From Mesorhizobium amorphae (lineage in GTDB: Bacteria; Pseudomonadota; Alphaproteobacteria; Rhizobiales; Rhizobiaceae): a stretch of DNA of 64,000 nucleotides. Below are positions 1-8,684 of this stretch, one piece after another. Both the position numbers and the translations under genes were made by a program. Numbering within the stretch: position 1 is the stretch's first letter; each line of letters starts with the position of its first letter. Below the pieces are notes generated by a model. That model saw only the letters and a program-made list of their open reading frames with translations, searched no databases and was not told the origin of the DNA. The stretch lies in NCBI RefSeq assembly GCF_014843845.1, contig NZ_JHQS01000128.1, positions 1-64,000 on the forward strand, in the 5' to 3' direction.

Positions 1-673
1 ACCTTGGGCTTCGAAACGCCGGCTGATAGATTGCGAGCGGTGTTGCGTTGACCGGTTGAACCCGCCCCCTCTTATCGGCCGCTTCCTTGCAAGGCACCCC
101 GAAATTGAGTTCGAAATCCTTGTCGAGGATCTTCACCTTGATCTGGTGGAACACCGCATCGACGCGGGCATTCAGGTCGGAGAACGCATCGAGAAGGATA
201 TGATCGCCGTCCGGATCGCCGAACCTTTCAACGAACTTCTTTTTGCTGCGAAAGACTACCTGCTGGCTCATGGCGAGCCCAGCGTGCCCGGCGCGCTCGT
301 GGATCACCGGTGCGTTCGCCTTCGATCCCCGTGGGACGGCACGATCCAGCCCTGGACCCTCCACAAGGGGGATGAGAAGGCCGAACCCGTCACCGGCACG
401 CATGTCGTGGCCAACGATCTTCGTGCGGTTGCCAGCGCAATTGCCGGAGGCGCCGGAATCGGCCTGGTGCCAGCCGTTCTTCTGCAGGAACAGCTGCGAT
501 CGGGACGCGTCGTGACTGTCCTCGAGGGGTGGGGTTCCCCGATCTCCGGGATCTACTTGTACTATCCCAGCCGCCGACAGATACCTGCAGCCCTTGCTGC
601 CTTCATAACGTTCATGAAGCAGAATCGACCCGCGCTACATGTGCCGGCAAAGAGAAAGCCGCAGGCGCAGTAG
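1..673 (+). pseudogene. LysR-family regulator, decayed, truncated by window edge
   Basis: Only the C-terminal effector-binding half of a LysR-type regulator is present. From position 1 the first frame reads TLGFETPADRLRAVLR, the usual linker between the helix-turn-helix and the effector domain, and then stops at TGA 49-51. The effector domain continues in the second frame from about position 56 (PLIGRFLARHPEIEFEI) to the stop at 671-673. In intact relatives some 13-15 residues separate these two blocks; here only about six codons do, so a short deletion with a frameshift seems to have removed the start of the domain. The remaining part (effector-binding beta/alpha subdomains to about residue 190) has no other stops, so the lesion may be recent. 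The helix-turn-helix lies outside the window. A TTG at 56 could in principle start a helix-turn-helix-less protein, but no good ribosome-binding site precedes it. Confidence 0.75.
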
Positions 674-732
674 AAACCGTGGAGGGCAGCGGCAACCTGT
701 TGGGTGGCCGCCGCCCCCCAAGAAAGCGGAGT

Positions 733-1500
733 TCAGGGTTGCGGAACAAGGATGTCGCGGGAATAGACAGGCAACGATACGACCGAGACAAGGCTCTCGC
801 TGCCGTCGAAGATCGCGGTCAACTTTCCGCCTTCGGCCTTCAAGGACAGGCTGCGGAGATGGTTTGCGTCGCCGGACTTCACAACGTCAGTAGCCTCCTT
901 GTAGCGATAGATGCGCGAGAATTCTGGCTTGAGCTGCGAGTAGACGTGACTGTCGCCCTTCTCCAGGGTCATCGGGCCACGTTCGAATTCCGTTTGCAAT
1001 GAAACCTTCTCACTGCCGCCTTCGAAGTTCCAGTTCTCGCTCACCGTCGTCGGGCTCGAGTTATAGTGAACCCCACGATTGACGTCGTCTTTGGCCGTTT
1101 CGGCAATGCCGTAAGGACCGGCTCCACCGCGCGAAAGGCCATCGAACAACATCAGCACGTTCTCACTGCTTCCCGTCTTGTGAACAGGGATGCCGAAAAG
1201 CACGTAGCGGTACGGAGCTCCGACTGTACCCTTGGGATCCACCGCATAGAGCTGGTCCACAAATTCCACCTGGAGGTTGGCGCCGGCGGAAGGTGCTGTT
1301 GTAAACGGGCTGAGTTCCCAGCCTGCTGGCAGGAATCTGGAGAGCGCAGCCGTCGAAGCCTTGTAGTAGAGAACCGTGCGGACATCGGCATTGCTTCCGC
1401 TGTAAAGCTCGGCGGCGTTTGCGAGGGAAGGCAATGCAAGCGCAACGGTGAGCGCGGCGGCCGCGGCAAGCCGGCTGCCCAGTGATTTGAGATTCGTCAT
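733..1500 (-). CDS. secreted protein of unknown function
   Basis: 255 residues from ATG 1500, which has AAGGAA about 8 nt upstream; a longer reading to 1632 is open but adds a non-conserved leader that overlaps the next gene. The N-terminus is a clear Sec signal peptide (MTNLKSLGSR, then an Ala/Leu core, cleavage near ANAAEL). The mature part, with segments such as LPAGWELSP and a GxPVHK stretch, faintly recalls acetoacetate decarboxylase-like folds, but I cannot assign a family. It lies 58 nt downstream of the HbpS-like gene in the same direction, so the two may be cotranscribed and act in the periplasm. Function unknown. Confidence 0.75.
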   Translation of the reverse strand: MTNLKSLGSRLAAAAALTVALALPSLANAAELYSGSNADVRTVLYYKASTAALSRFLPAGWELSPFTTAPSAGANLQVEFVDQLYAVDPKGTVGAPYRYVLFGIPVHKTGSSENVLMLFDGLSRGGAGPYGIAETAKDDVNRGVHYNSSPTTVSENWNFEGGSEKVSLQTEFERGPMTLEKGDSHVYSQLKPEFSRIYRYKEATDVVKSGDANHLRSLSLKAEGGKLTAIFDGSESLVSVVSLPVYSRDILVPQP

Positions 1501-1558
1501 TTGAATGATTCCTTTGGAAGTACGGCAGCTCCGTCCGGAGCCGTCGCTAAAAAGATGA

Positions 1559-2038
1559 TCAAAAGCCGGCGAGGCCGGCCTTGGCGCACTGCTCGTCCTG
1601 CACGCCCGTGCCGCCACTAGCCGAGATCGCACCGATGATCTTGCCGTCCTTCATGACCGGAATGCCGCCAGGCGCCGCGATGACGTGATCCATGTTCAGC
1701 ATGAATGGGCCCATCTTGGCCGTGACGTCGAAGAAGTCGCGTGTCGGACGCTTGTAGACGGCTGCCGAAGTTGCTTTGTCCAAGGCGATCTGGGCGCTCG
1801 CCACCTCGGTGTTATCCGCCTTTTCGTAGTAGACCAGGGCGCCGTGCGTATCGACGACGGCGATGGCCATGAGCCACTTGTTGGCTGCGCATTCCTTTAC
1901 AGCGCCGGCCGCAACCTGCTTGGCCTCCGACAGAGTGATGTCGGGACCATAAACATCGGCGTCGCCGGCAAATGCGGAGGTGGTAACCGAGAGAAAGCCA
2001 ATGGCTGCGGCGGTGGCGGCCCATTTTGACATAGACAT
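1559..2038 (-). CDS. GlcG/HbpS family secreted heme-binding-like protein
   Basis: 159 residues from ATG 2038 (GAAAGG just upstream). The signal peptide (MSMSKWAATAAAI to about residue 24, ending TSAFAG) is followed by one GlcG/HbpS domain: an early LSEAK helix, the strand AIAVVDTHGALVYYEK, a helix with ALDKATSAA, the central HVIAAPGGIPV and the C-terminal GAISASGGTGVQDEQCA. These are the recognisable family signatures. Members of this family include the heme-binding HbpS and the GlcG protein of glycolate loci; the precise ligand cannot be told from sequence. It is first in a probable two-gene unit with the secreted protein at 733-1500 and divergent from the hydrolase gene at 2513. Confidence 0.85.
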   Translation of the reverse strand: MSMSKWAATAAAIGFLSVTTSAFAGDADVYGPDITLSEAKQVAAGAVKECAANKWLMAIAVVDTHGALVYYEKADNTEVASAQIALDKATSAAVYKRPTRDFFDVTAKMGPFMLNMDHVIAAPGGIPVMKDGKIIGAISASGGTGVQDEQCAKAGLAGF

Positions 2039-2512
2039 GTTTGAAACCTTTCGTTGGTCATGCGACCTTGTTTCGTCGAGACGAAGCGAAGGTCGTTGCC
2101 GCTTCACGAGAAGACCTGACGGGCGCTCATCAATCATTGGTAGATTTGAGAGTGAATGCCGTTGGTCACTGGACATGGATATTCTTGGCCGTCCCGCGAA
2201 TGAATGACGAATTCCGAAATGGAGTATTTGGGGATGTGAAAGAATGGGTTGCACGGACAATGACGCGGCCGATAGGCGGCACCGAACGCGATGAATTGCG
2301 CCCAACGCAAGCCGCCTGGTGTGCGACGGTTAAGCCGCCGTTATTCAACCGAGTTATGATGCTGCCCCTAAACTCTGAATTGGACGGGGTTGGCCATCTC
2401 GGCAACGGTACGGCCGCAACAGCCCGGCCGAGGCGTGCAGACCTTCGGCGAGTGAGCAGCGAGGCGGAAGTCCAGCTGCAGTGCCCCGACAAACGCAAAC
2501 AGAGGTCCGAAA
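2039..2512. other. intergenic region between divergent genes
   Basis: 474 nt without a convincing gene. It must hold the promoters of the leftward HbpS-like gene and the rightward hydrolase gene. Open frames exist but have no family signature and no good ribosome-binding site. I see no strong hairpin or tRNA-like structure. Confidence 0.5.
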
Positions 2513-3568
2513 ATGGTCGCTCCCCGGATACCGCTCGATCGCTTGTTCGACGACACCAAAGGCTCTGTCCAACTGCCCAGCGGCGACGCCGTCAATCCTA
2601 CCCGCCGCGCCTTTTTGGCAGCTGGCTGTCTTTGCCTGGCCTGCGGTTTTGCGACGCCTCTGCTCGCAGATGCGCCCATGGTGAAAAGCCAGGCGCCCGG
2701 GTTCTATCGGCTGGCGGTCGGTGATTTTGAGCTAACGGCGTTATCCGACGGCAGCAATATGCTGCCCGCTACGAAGTTGCTGCAGGGCGACCAGGCTCGG
2801 ATCGAAGAAGCCCTGAAACGCAACTATCTCGGCGACCTCGTCGAAACCTCGCACAATTCCTTTCTCGTCAATACCGGAGCCAAACTGGTCTTGATCGACG
2901 CCGGTGCAGGCTCGCTGTTGGGGCCAACGACGGGCTATCTGCTCGGCAATCTGCGCGCCTCGGGCTATCGGCCTGAGCAGGTCGACGAGCTTTACCTTAC
3001 ACATCTGCACACGGATCACGTTGGCGGTCTCATGGTCGAGGGTCAGAGGGCCTTTCCCAATGCCATCGTGCGAGTTGAGAAGCGGGACACCGATTACTGG
3101 CTAAGCGAGGACAATATGCGCGCTGCTCCGGCCGAGGCGAAGCGGTTCTTTCAGGCGGCGATAGCGTCGATCACGCCATATATGCGAGCCGGCAAGCTCG
3201 CCGTTTTCGAAGGCGACACCGATCTCGTGCCGGGTGTGCGCGCGCAAACAGCCTATGGCCACACGCCCGGACACACCATGTACGTGGTCGAGAGCAGGGG
3301 CGAGAAAGTAGTGCTGTGGGGCGATGTCGTGCATGTCGCCGCAGTGCAGTTCAAAGACCCTTCCGTCACAATCCAGTACGACGGGGACGCATCCGAGGCC
3401 GAACGCGTGCACGAGCTCGCATTCGCGGATGCGGCCGAAAACGGCTACATCGTGGGCGGTGCGCACATATCGTTTCCTGGGCTGGGCCATGTGCGACGCG
3501 ACGCCGAAAAAACCTACGGTGGTCTATCACCTCAAACCGGAAGCGCATTCGCGCAAAAGACCTCCTAG
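2513..3568 (+). CDS. Tat-exported metallo-beta-lactamase-fold hydrolase
   Basis: 351 residues. A twin-arginine signal sits at about residues 30-50 (NPTRRAFLAAG followed by a hydrophobic core and ATPLLADA), so the enzyme is probably exported folded. The metallo-beta-lactamase domain follows: THLHTDH is the HxHxDH zinc motif, GHTPGH supplies the next histidine, LWGD the bridging aspartate and GAHISFPGLGH the last histidine. The stretch before the Tat motif is longer than usual but no better in-frame start is visible. The C-terminal tail after GLGHV (about 25 residues) does not resemble the usual WVPV-type ending and follows an AAAAAA run at 3508-3513, so a late frameshift is possible. Substrate unknown; quorum-lactonase, sulfatase-like and other hydrolases share this fold. 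Confidence 0.85.
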   Translation: MVAPRIPLDRLFDDTKGSVQLPSGDAVNPTRRAFLAAGCLCLACGFATPLLADAPMVKSQAPGFYRLAVGDFELTALSDGSNMLPATKLLQGDQARIEEALKRNYLGDLVETSHNSFLVNTGAKLVLIDAGAGSLLGPTTGYLLGNLRASGYRPEQVDELYLTHLHTDHVGGLMVEGQRAFPNAIVRVEKRDTDYWLSEDNMRAAPAEAKRFFQAAIASITPYMRAGKLAVFEGDTDLVPGVRAQTAYGHTPGHTMYVVESRGEKVVLWGDVVHVAAVQFKDPSVTIQYDGDASEAERVHELAFADAAENGYIVGGAHISFPGLGHVRRDAEKTYGGLSPQTGSAFAQKTS

Positions 3569-3593
3569 AGGTCCATCCCGCTCACAAGACAGC

Positions 3594-4550
3594 TTATGCC
3601 TGCCTGGCGGAGGCCGTTTCTCCAATCGGCGGGCCGTCGAACGTCGATCCGCAGACATCTCCCACCAGCGATCGAAACCATTGGTGGGCAGGGTGTGTGT
3701 GCAATCGTTCGTGCCAGATCAGCTTGTAGAGCAGTTTCTCCGTTTCGAACGGCAAGTCGCGCACCACCAACTCGTGCTCGTCGGCAACGGCACGCCACGG
3801 TCCGCTGAAGAAGCCAAGCGGCACGCAGGTCAGAAGGTCGCTGCGTGAGACGATCCTCAGCGCGTCGACAAAGTGATTGGCGACGACGGCGATCGTCCTT
3901 GTCCGTCCCGTCAGGCCGAGCCAGCCATCCACCAGTCCCAGTTCCAGGCCGGACGGGGTTACCAGAACATGCGTCGCGGCGGTGAACTGATCCAGCGTCA
4001 GGCCGCCAGCAAATTCGTGCCCGCTGCGCATTGCGCAGACATAGCGATCCGTCCGCAGGCTTTGCACATGAACGTCTCTTGGCAGCGAGGCAAACATGCC
4101 TACGGCGCAGTCAAGCGTACCGCGGTCGATCCCTTCCAGGGAGCTTTCATGGGTATGAACCGCAAAGGAAACACGCGCGCGTGGGGACGCAGCCTGTAGC
4201 TTCAGCGTGATTGCGCTGACGCCTTCCATGGCAAGACTGTCGGTGACGGCAATTCGAAAACTGGTCGCATCCGATGCGGGGTCGAAGTCGTCGGGCGCGA
4301 AAGAGGCGCGGATTGCCGTAAGCGAGCGATGCAGTTCGGGCCACATCGCGACCATACGTGACGTCGGTTGGACCCCCGTCGCCGTCTTGAGGAAGAGTTG
4401 ATCCTTCGTCAGCGTGCGGGCGCGACGCAACGCATTGCTGACCGCCGGCTGGCTCATCGCCAGGCTCGCGGCCGCACGTGTCACGTTCCTTTCCAGCATG
4501 ATGGCCTCGAGGACGGCGATTAGATTGAGATCGAGGCGCACGTTATTCAC
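3594..4550 (-). CDS. LysR-family transcriptional regulator
   Basis: 318 residues from GTG 4550, chosen because the LysR N-terminus (NNVRLDLNLIAVLEAIM) begins there; the frame stays open to 4661 but that part is not family-like. The winged helix-turn-helix is at about residues 5-65 (RNVTRAAASLAMSQPAVSNALRRAR), followed by a NodD-type effector-binding domain to the end. It is transcribed away from the catabolic genes that start at 4700, the usual arrangement for a LysR activator of its neighbours, and an AT-rich dyad lies between them. The inducer is probably the substrate or an intermediate of that pathway. The N-terminus grouping (LDLNLL type, NodD/NahR-like) is my reading of the sequence. 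Confidence 0.9.
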   Translation of the reverse strand: MNNVRLDLNLIAVLEAIMLERNVTRAAASLAMSQPAVSNALRRARTLTKDQLFLKTATGVQPTSRMVAMWPELHRSLTAIRASFAPDDFDPASDATSFRIAVTDSLAMEGVSAITLKLQAASPRARVSFAVHTHESSLEGIDRGTLDCAVGMFASLPRDVHVQSLRTDRYVCAMRSGHEFAGGLTLDQFTAATHVLVTPSGLELGLVDGWLGLTGRTRTIAVVANHFVDALRIVSRSDLLTCVPLGFFSGPWRAVADEHELVVRDLPFETEKLLYKLIWHERLHTHPAHQWFRSLVGDVCGSTFDGPPIGETASARQA

Positions 4551-4568
4551 CCAGGAAATGACGCTTGT

Positions 4569-4587
4569 GTCTAATTCTAAATTGGAC
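4569..4587. promoter_or_regulatory. candidate LysR operator dyad
   Basis: GTCTAATTCTAAATTGGAC is an imperfect AT-rich dyad (14 of 19 positions agree with its own reverse complement) between the LysR start at 4550 and the first catabolic gene at 4700. Position and T-N11-A-like character suit a LysR box; binding is inferred. Confidence 0.4.
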
Positions 4588-4699
4588 GCGCTGGCCGCGG
4601 CAAGCAATCCTGTTTCGAACGAGCCACCGAACACGTGCGAGTGAATGCGCGCGCCTCGCAACCGGTGATAAAAGCTCCGTCCAAAATAGAGGATACGCC

Positions 4700-5446
4700 A
4701 TGAATGATCTCGCTTTCGCGGACGTGCTGCCGAAACTTACCGGCAAGATCAGCGCCGACCGCATCCGGTTGATGCGGACGCCGCGTCCGCCGAAGGAGCT
4801 GATCGACGGGTTCAAGAGGATCGGCGACGCCACCAGCGTTGTTTCGGATATTTTGGATGAGCTCGGCATCACCGGCGCGATCGGCGCATCGCTTCTAAAG
4901 CCGACCCTGCCTTCAACGTCTATTGTCGGTCCAGCGCTGACGGTACGCAACATCCTGCAACGCGAGCATGTCTACGAGACGGCGCGAAACCACGTCAACC
5001 GGATGGCGGAGTTCGAAGCCCACAATTTGGCACTGCCGGGCGACGTGGTGGTCATCGATGGCGTCGCGGGTGTTTCGAACATGGGCGGAATCTCAGCCCA
5101 GACGGGAAAAAGACAGGGGGAGGCAGGTGCTATCGTCTCCGGAGGCATTCGCGACCTCGGACATTCGCGACGGGTCGGCTACCCGCTTTGGGCCACCGAG
5201 ATCACGCCGGTCACCGGCAAATGGCGGATCGAAACCGTGGAAATCAATGGCGACGTCCAGATCGCCGGCGTCCGGGTTGCTCCCGGCGATATTGTGGTCG
5301 CGGACGAAACCGGCGTCTGCTTCATTCCGATCGCCCGGGCAGCCGAGGTCCTCGCAAAGGCGCTGAAGAAGTCAGCTTTTGAGTGGGCGAAGTGCGATGC
5401 AATCGACGCAGGCACCGCCGTCGCGGACCTGCCGGGCAATGCATGA
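4700..5446 (+). CDS. RraA-family aldolase/decarboxylase-like protein
   Basis: 248 residues from ATG 4700, with AGAGGA 7-12 nt upstream. The fold is the RraA/HMG-aldolase type: SDILDELG near the N-terminus, GDVVVIDGVAGVSNMGG, then GAIVSGGIRDLGHSR, where the Arg-Asp pair is the metal and substrate site of 4-hydroxy-4-methyl-2-oxoglutarate aldolases, and the closing GDIVVADETGVCFIP. Because it sits in an operon of small-acid enzymes and a carrier, an aldolase or oxaloacetate-type decarboxylase role is more likely than RNase E inhibition. It is first of five codirectional genes and ends 4 nt before the next start. Confidence 0.85.
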   Translation: MNDLAFADVLPKLTGKISADRIRLMRTPRPPKELIDGFKRIGDATSVVSDILDELGITGAIGASLLKPTLPSTSIVGPALTVRNILQREHVYETARNHVNRMAEFEAHNLALPGDVVVIDGVAGVSNMGGISAQTGKRQGEAGAIVSGGIRDLGHSRRVGYPLWATEITPVTGKWRIETVEINGDVQIAGVRVAPGDIVVADETGVCFIPIARAAEVLAKALKKSAFEWAKCDAIDAGTAVADLPGNA

Positions 5447-5450
5447 AGCG

Positions 5451-6449
5451 ATGGATCATCCAGTGAAAAAGCTCCGCGTCGCCATCATCAACGATTACCA
5501 GGACGTGGTGCGGACTCTGGACTGTTTTTCCAGGCTGGAAGGCCATGAAATTACCATCTGGACCGATATCGTTGACGACATCGAGCTGCTGGCAAATCGT
5601 CTGTCCGATGCGGATGTGCTTGTGCTGATGCGCGAGCGCACCAGGATCGATGAAGATCTGCTCAGCCGCCTGCCCAATTTGAAGCTCATCAGCCAGAACG
5701 GCCACATCCCCCATATCGACCTGGCGGCGTGCGACCGGCATGGCGTCGTCGTTTCGTCCGCTCTCACGACGCGCCCGTCCTATTCGACGGTGGAGTTTAC
5801 CTGGGGGTTGATCCTTGCAGCGATGCGCAACATTCCTTTCGAGAGCGCCTCGCTGCGGCAAGGCCATTGGCAGACGACCATCGGGCTCGGCTTGAGAGGC
5901 CGTGTCCTGGGCATCTATGGCTTCGGCCGGCTGGGCTCGATGGTGGCCCGCATCGGCAAAGCCTTCGGTATGGATGTTCTGGTTTGGGGCCGCGAGGGCT
6001 CGCTGGCTCGTGCCAGGTCCGAGGGGTTTGACACTGCCGCGGACAAGGACTCGCTGTTCAGCCTGTCGGATGTCCTCAGTTTGCATCTGCGGCTGAATGC
6101 CGAGACAACCGGTGTGATTGGTCCTGATGACCTGGCCTTGATGAAGCCAACGGCCCTGCTTGTGAACACCAGCCGTGCCGAGTTGATTGAGCCGGGGACT
6201 CTGGTGGCGGCGCTAAAGAATGGCCGACCCGGCAAGGCGGCCGTCGACGTGTTCGAACGCGAGCCGCTCACCAATCCGGACGACGCCTTGCTCAAGCTCC
6301 CCAACGCACTATGCACGCCGCATCTCGGCTACGTCGAACGCGACAATTACGAGTTCGCCTACGGCAATGCGTTCGACCAGATCGTCGCGTTCGCTGAGGG
6401 AAGTCCGATCAATTTGCACAACGCCGACGGCTTAAAACAGGATCACTGA
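5451..6449 (+). CDS. D-isomer-specific 2-hydroxyacid dehydrogenase
   Basis: 332 residues from ATG 5451; ATG 5439 and GTG 5463 are alternatives, none with a strong ribosome-binding site, consistent with translational coupling to the aldolase gene. N-terminal substrate-binding part (about residues 1-100), then the NAD domain with GIYGFGRLGSMVAR (GxGxxG). The catalytic residues are all visible: Arg in NTSRAELIE, Glu in DVFEREPL and His in CTPHLGY. The enzyme should interconvert a 2-oxoacid and a D-2-hydroxyacid with NAD(P)H. In this operon it probably handles a product or precursor of the aldolase reaction. Confidence 0.88.
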   Translation: MDHPVKKLRVAIINDYQDVVRTLDCFSRLEGHEITIWTDIVDDIELLANRLSDADVLVLMRERTRIDEDLLSRLPNLKLISQNGHIPHIDLAACDRHGVVVSSALTTRPSYSTVEFTWGLILAAMRNIPFESASLRQGHWQTTIGLGLRGRVLGIYGFGRLGSMVARIGKAFGMDVLVWGREGSLARARSEGFDTAADKDSLFSLSDVLSLHLRLNAETTGVIGPDDLALMKPTALLVNTSRAELIEPGTLVAALKNGRPGKAAVDVFEREPLTNPDDALLKLPNALCTPHLGYVERDNYEFAYGNAFDQIVAFAEGSPINLHNADGLKQDH

Positions 6450-6450
6450 T

Positions 6451-7239
6451 ATGAACCTCGAACTCGACGGCAAAGTCGTCCTGATAACTGGCGGCAGCAA
6501 AGGGATAGGACTGGCTTGCGCCCGGGCCTTCGGCAACGAAGGAGCTCGCGTGGTGATTGTCTCGCGCAGCCAGCAGAACCTGGATGCCGCGAAAACAGCA
6601 CTCGCTGCCGACGGCCTGTCGGTAGCGAGTTTCGCCGCCGACCTGTCGGACGAGCTTGCGGCAAAGGAGATGGTCGCAGCACTCGAGGATCAGGTGGGTC
6701 CGATCGCGTCCCTGGTCAATTCAGCCGGCGGCGCCCGGAGAGTTCCTCCGGACGAACTGACGCCAGACAAGTGGCGTATTGCGATGGACGCGAAATTCTT
6801 CACCTACATGAACGTCACGGACTACGTCCTGCCCCTGATGGTGGCACGGCGCGCTGGCACGATCGTCAACATCGTTGGCACCGGCGGCAAGATCGCATCA
6901 CCTATGCATTTGCCGGGAGGCGCCGCCAACGCAGCGCTGATGCTCGCCTCGGCGGGACTGGCGGCTGCCTGGGGGCACGCAGGGGTAAGGGTCAACGTCA
7001 TCAATCCCGCCGCCACAATGACCGAGCGTCTGCAGTTGTCGCTGGAGGTCGAATCCAAAATGACGGGCAAGACGCCGGAGGAACTGCTGCGATTGAACGA
7101 GCAGCGCATTCCGCTACGACGCTACGCAACTCCTGAAGAAGTCGCCGACGCCGCACTTTTTTTCGCCAGCGCGAGATCCTCCTACGTGACAGGGGCGTCG
7201 CTGACCATGGACGGAGGTCTCACCCCATTGGTCGTTTGA
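6451..7239 (+). CDS. SDR-fold protein lacking the canonical catalytic triad
   Basis: 262 residues; the start lies one base after the stop of the preceding gene. The Rossmann motif is intact (LITGGSKGIGLA), as are the NxAG-like LVNSAGG and the C-terminal TMDGG. The catalytic centre is not: aligned by eye on FabG, the Ser, Tyr and Lys positions fall on Gly, Gly and Asn in the stretch VGTGGKIASP then LPGGAANAALM. I recall other SDRs with the same HLPGGAANAALM signature, so this may be a defined subfamily and not a decayed gene. It could bind a nucleotide and act as a non-redox enzyme or a partner of the other operon products. It ends 38 nt before the carrier gene. Confidence 0.85.
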   Translation: MNLELDGKVVLITGGSKGIGLACARAFGNEGARVVIVSRSQQNLDAAKTALAADGLSVASFAADLSDELAAKEMVAALEDQVGPIASLVNSAGGARRVPPDELTPDKWRIAMDAKFFTYMNVTDYVLPLMVARRAGTIVNIVGTGGKIASPMHLPGGAANAALMLASAGLAAAWGHAGVRVNVINPAATMTERLQLSLEVESKMTGKTPEELLRLNEQRIPLRRYATPEEVADAALFFASARSSYVTGASLTMDGGLTPLVV

Positions 7240-7277
7240 CCCGGCTCCACTGCAAAGAAAACTTACGGGAGGAAGAT

Positions 7278-8594
7278 ATGTTTGCTTGGTACAGGGATTT
7301 GACGGAACGGGAGCGCAACACCTTTTGGGGCTGCTTCGCCGGCTGGGCCGTCGATGCGATGGACGCGCAACTTTTCAGCTTCGTGCTGCCAGTTCTCATC
7401 GTTGCCTGGGGGATGAAGACGGCGCAGGCCGGCTATCTGGCCACGGCAACGCTGCTCTCCGCGGCGATCGGAGGATGGGCCTGCGGGTACCTCGCCGACC
7501 GTTTCGGCCGTGCCCGCATCATGCAGTTCACGATCCTGTGGTTCTGCGCCTTCACCTTCCTTGCCGGTTTCGCGCAGGACTTCCAGCAGCTGATGGTCCT
7601 GCGCATCATGCAAGGACTGGGCTTTGGCGGCGAGTGGGCCGCCGGGGCGGTTCTCATGGGCGAGATCATTCGTGCCGAACATCGCGGCAAGGCCGTGGGC
7701 ACCGTCCAGAGCGGCTTCGGCGTTGGATGGAGCGCTGCCGCCATATTGGCAGGCCTGGTTCTGGCGCATCTGCCCCAAGAGTATGGATGGCGCGTTCTCT
7801 TGATGATCGGTGTACTGCCTGGCGTTCTGGTTCTCTATTTGCGCCGCAAGATCGAGGAGCCTGAGATTTTCGTCAAAACGCGCGCGCATGTCGAGAAGAC
7901 CGGGACTCGTCCGGGATTGGGCGCGATATTCCAGCCGGAAACCTTGCGGATAACGATCCTCTCCTCATTGCTTGCCTTCGGCGTGATTGGCGTTGGCGGT
8001 GCGATCGTCAACTGGCTGCCCACCTTCATGAAGACCGTGCGCGAACTGTCGCCGAGCACTTCGGGGTACTACGTGTTCGTGGTGACCGGCGGCTCGTTTT
8101 TCGGATTTCTGGCGAGCGCATACCTGTCCGATCGTCTGGGACGGCGCCGCACCTTCCAGCTGTTTCTCCTGTGTTCCTGGCTGATCACCATCGCCTACAT
8201 GTTTTTGCCGCTCTCCGGCTGGCCGCTGGTTGTCCTGGGAGCGCCGTTCGGCTTCTTCACGATCGGAAACTATGCGGCGCTGGGGCCGTTCTTCACCGAG
8301 TTGTTCCCCTCCGCCATTCGCGCCAGCGGCCAGAGTTTCGCCTACAATTTCGGCAAGGCGGCAGGCGCGGTAGCCGTGTCCACCATTGGAATACTGGCGC
8401 AATACATCACCCTGGCGGAGGCGATCGGCCTGGTTGCGTTGCTGGGCTACAGCATCGCCTTTGTCGCGACGCTCATGCTGCCCGAGACGCGTGGAATTCA
8501 ACTCACGCCCGGTTATGAGCCTCTCGCGCCGCGTCCCGACAGCGGCGTTTCTTCCCCGCCTGCCGAGGCCGCCGTTGTGCGCGCGAGACGATAG
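7278..8594 (+). CDS. MFS transporter, SHS/aromatic- or carboxylate:H+ symporter type
   Basis: 438 residues from ATG 7278, preceded by GGGAGGAAGAT; an upstream in-frame start at 7236 has no such site. Twelve hydrophobic segments can be followed. The first helix carries the Asp-rich DAMDAQLFSF signature of sialic acid/lactate and aromatic-acid carriers, and the loop between helices 2 and 3 has the MFS motif GYLADRFGRAR; a second copy (LSDRLGRRR) occurs mid-protein. It probably imports the acid metabolised by the neighbouring enzymes across the inner membrane. The exact substrate cannot be inferred. Confidence 0.88.
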   Translation: MFAWYRDLTERERNTFWGCFAGWAVDAMDAQLFSFVLPVLIVAWGMKTAQAGYLATATLLSAAIGGWACGYLADRFGRARIMQFTILWFCAFTFLAGFAQDFQQLMVLRIMQGLGFGGEWAAGAVLMGEIIRAEHRGKAVGTVQSGFGVGWSAAAILAGLVLAHLPQEYGWRVLLMIGVLPGVLVLYLRRKIEEPEIFVKTRAHVEKTGTRPGLGAIFQPETLRITILSSLLAFGVIGVGGAIVNWLPTFMKTVRELSPSTSGYYVFVVTGGSFFGFLASAYLSDRLGRRRTFQLFLLCSWLITIAYMFLPLSGWPLVVLGAPFGFFTIGNYAALGPFFTELFPSAIRASGQSFAYNFGKAAGAVAVSTIGILAQYITLAEAIGLVALLGYSIAFVATLMLPETRGIQLTPGYEPLAPRPDSGVSSPPAEAAVVRARR

Positions 8595-8684
8595 CCGGCT
8601 TCGGTTTTGCTCTTGCCGCAACCTTGATTTCTACGCTCGGCACCAGCACCCGACGAACCAGATCTCTCGGAGGATCATCAGACC

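Noticed and set aside
2041..2724. 227-residue open frame over the 2.0-2.7 kb gap
   Set aside because: Overlaps the hydrolase start, no ribosome-binding site, no conserved residues.
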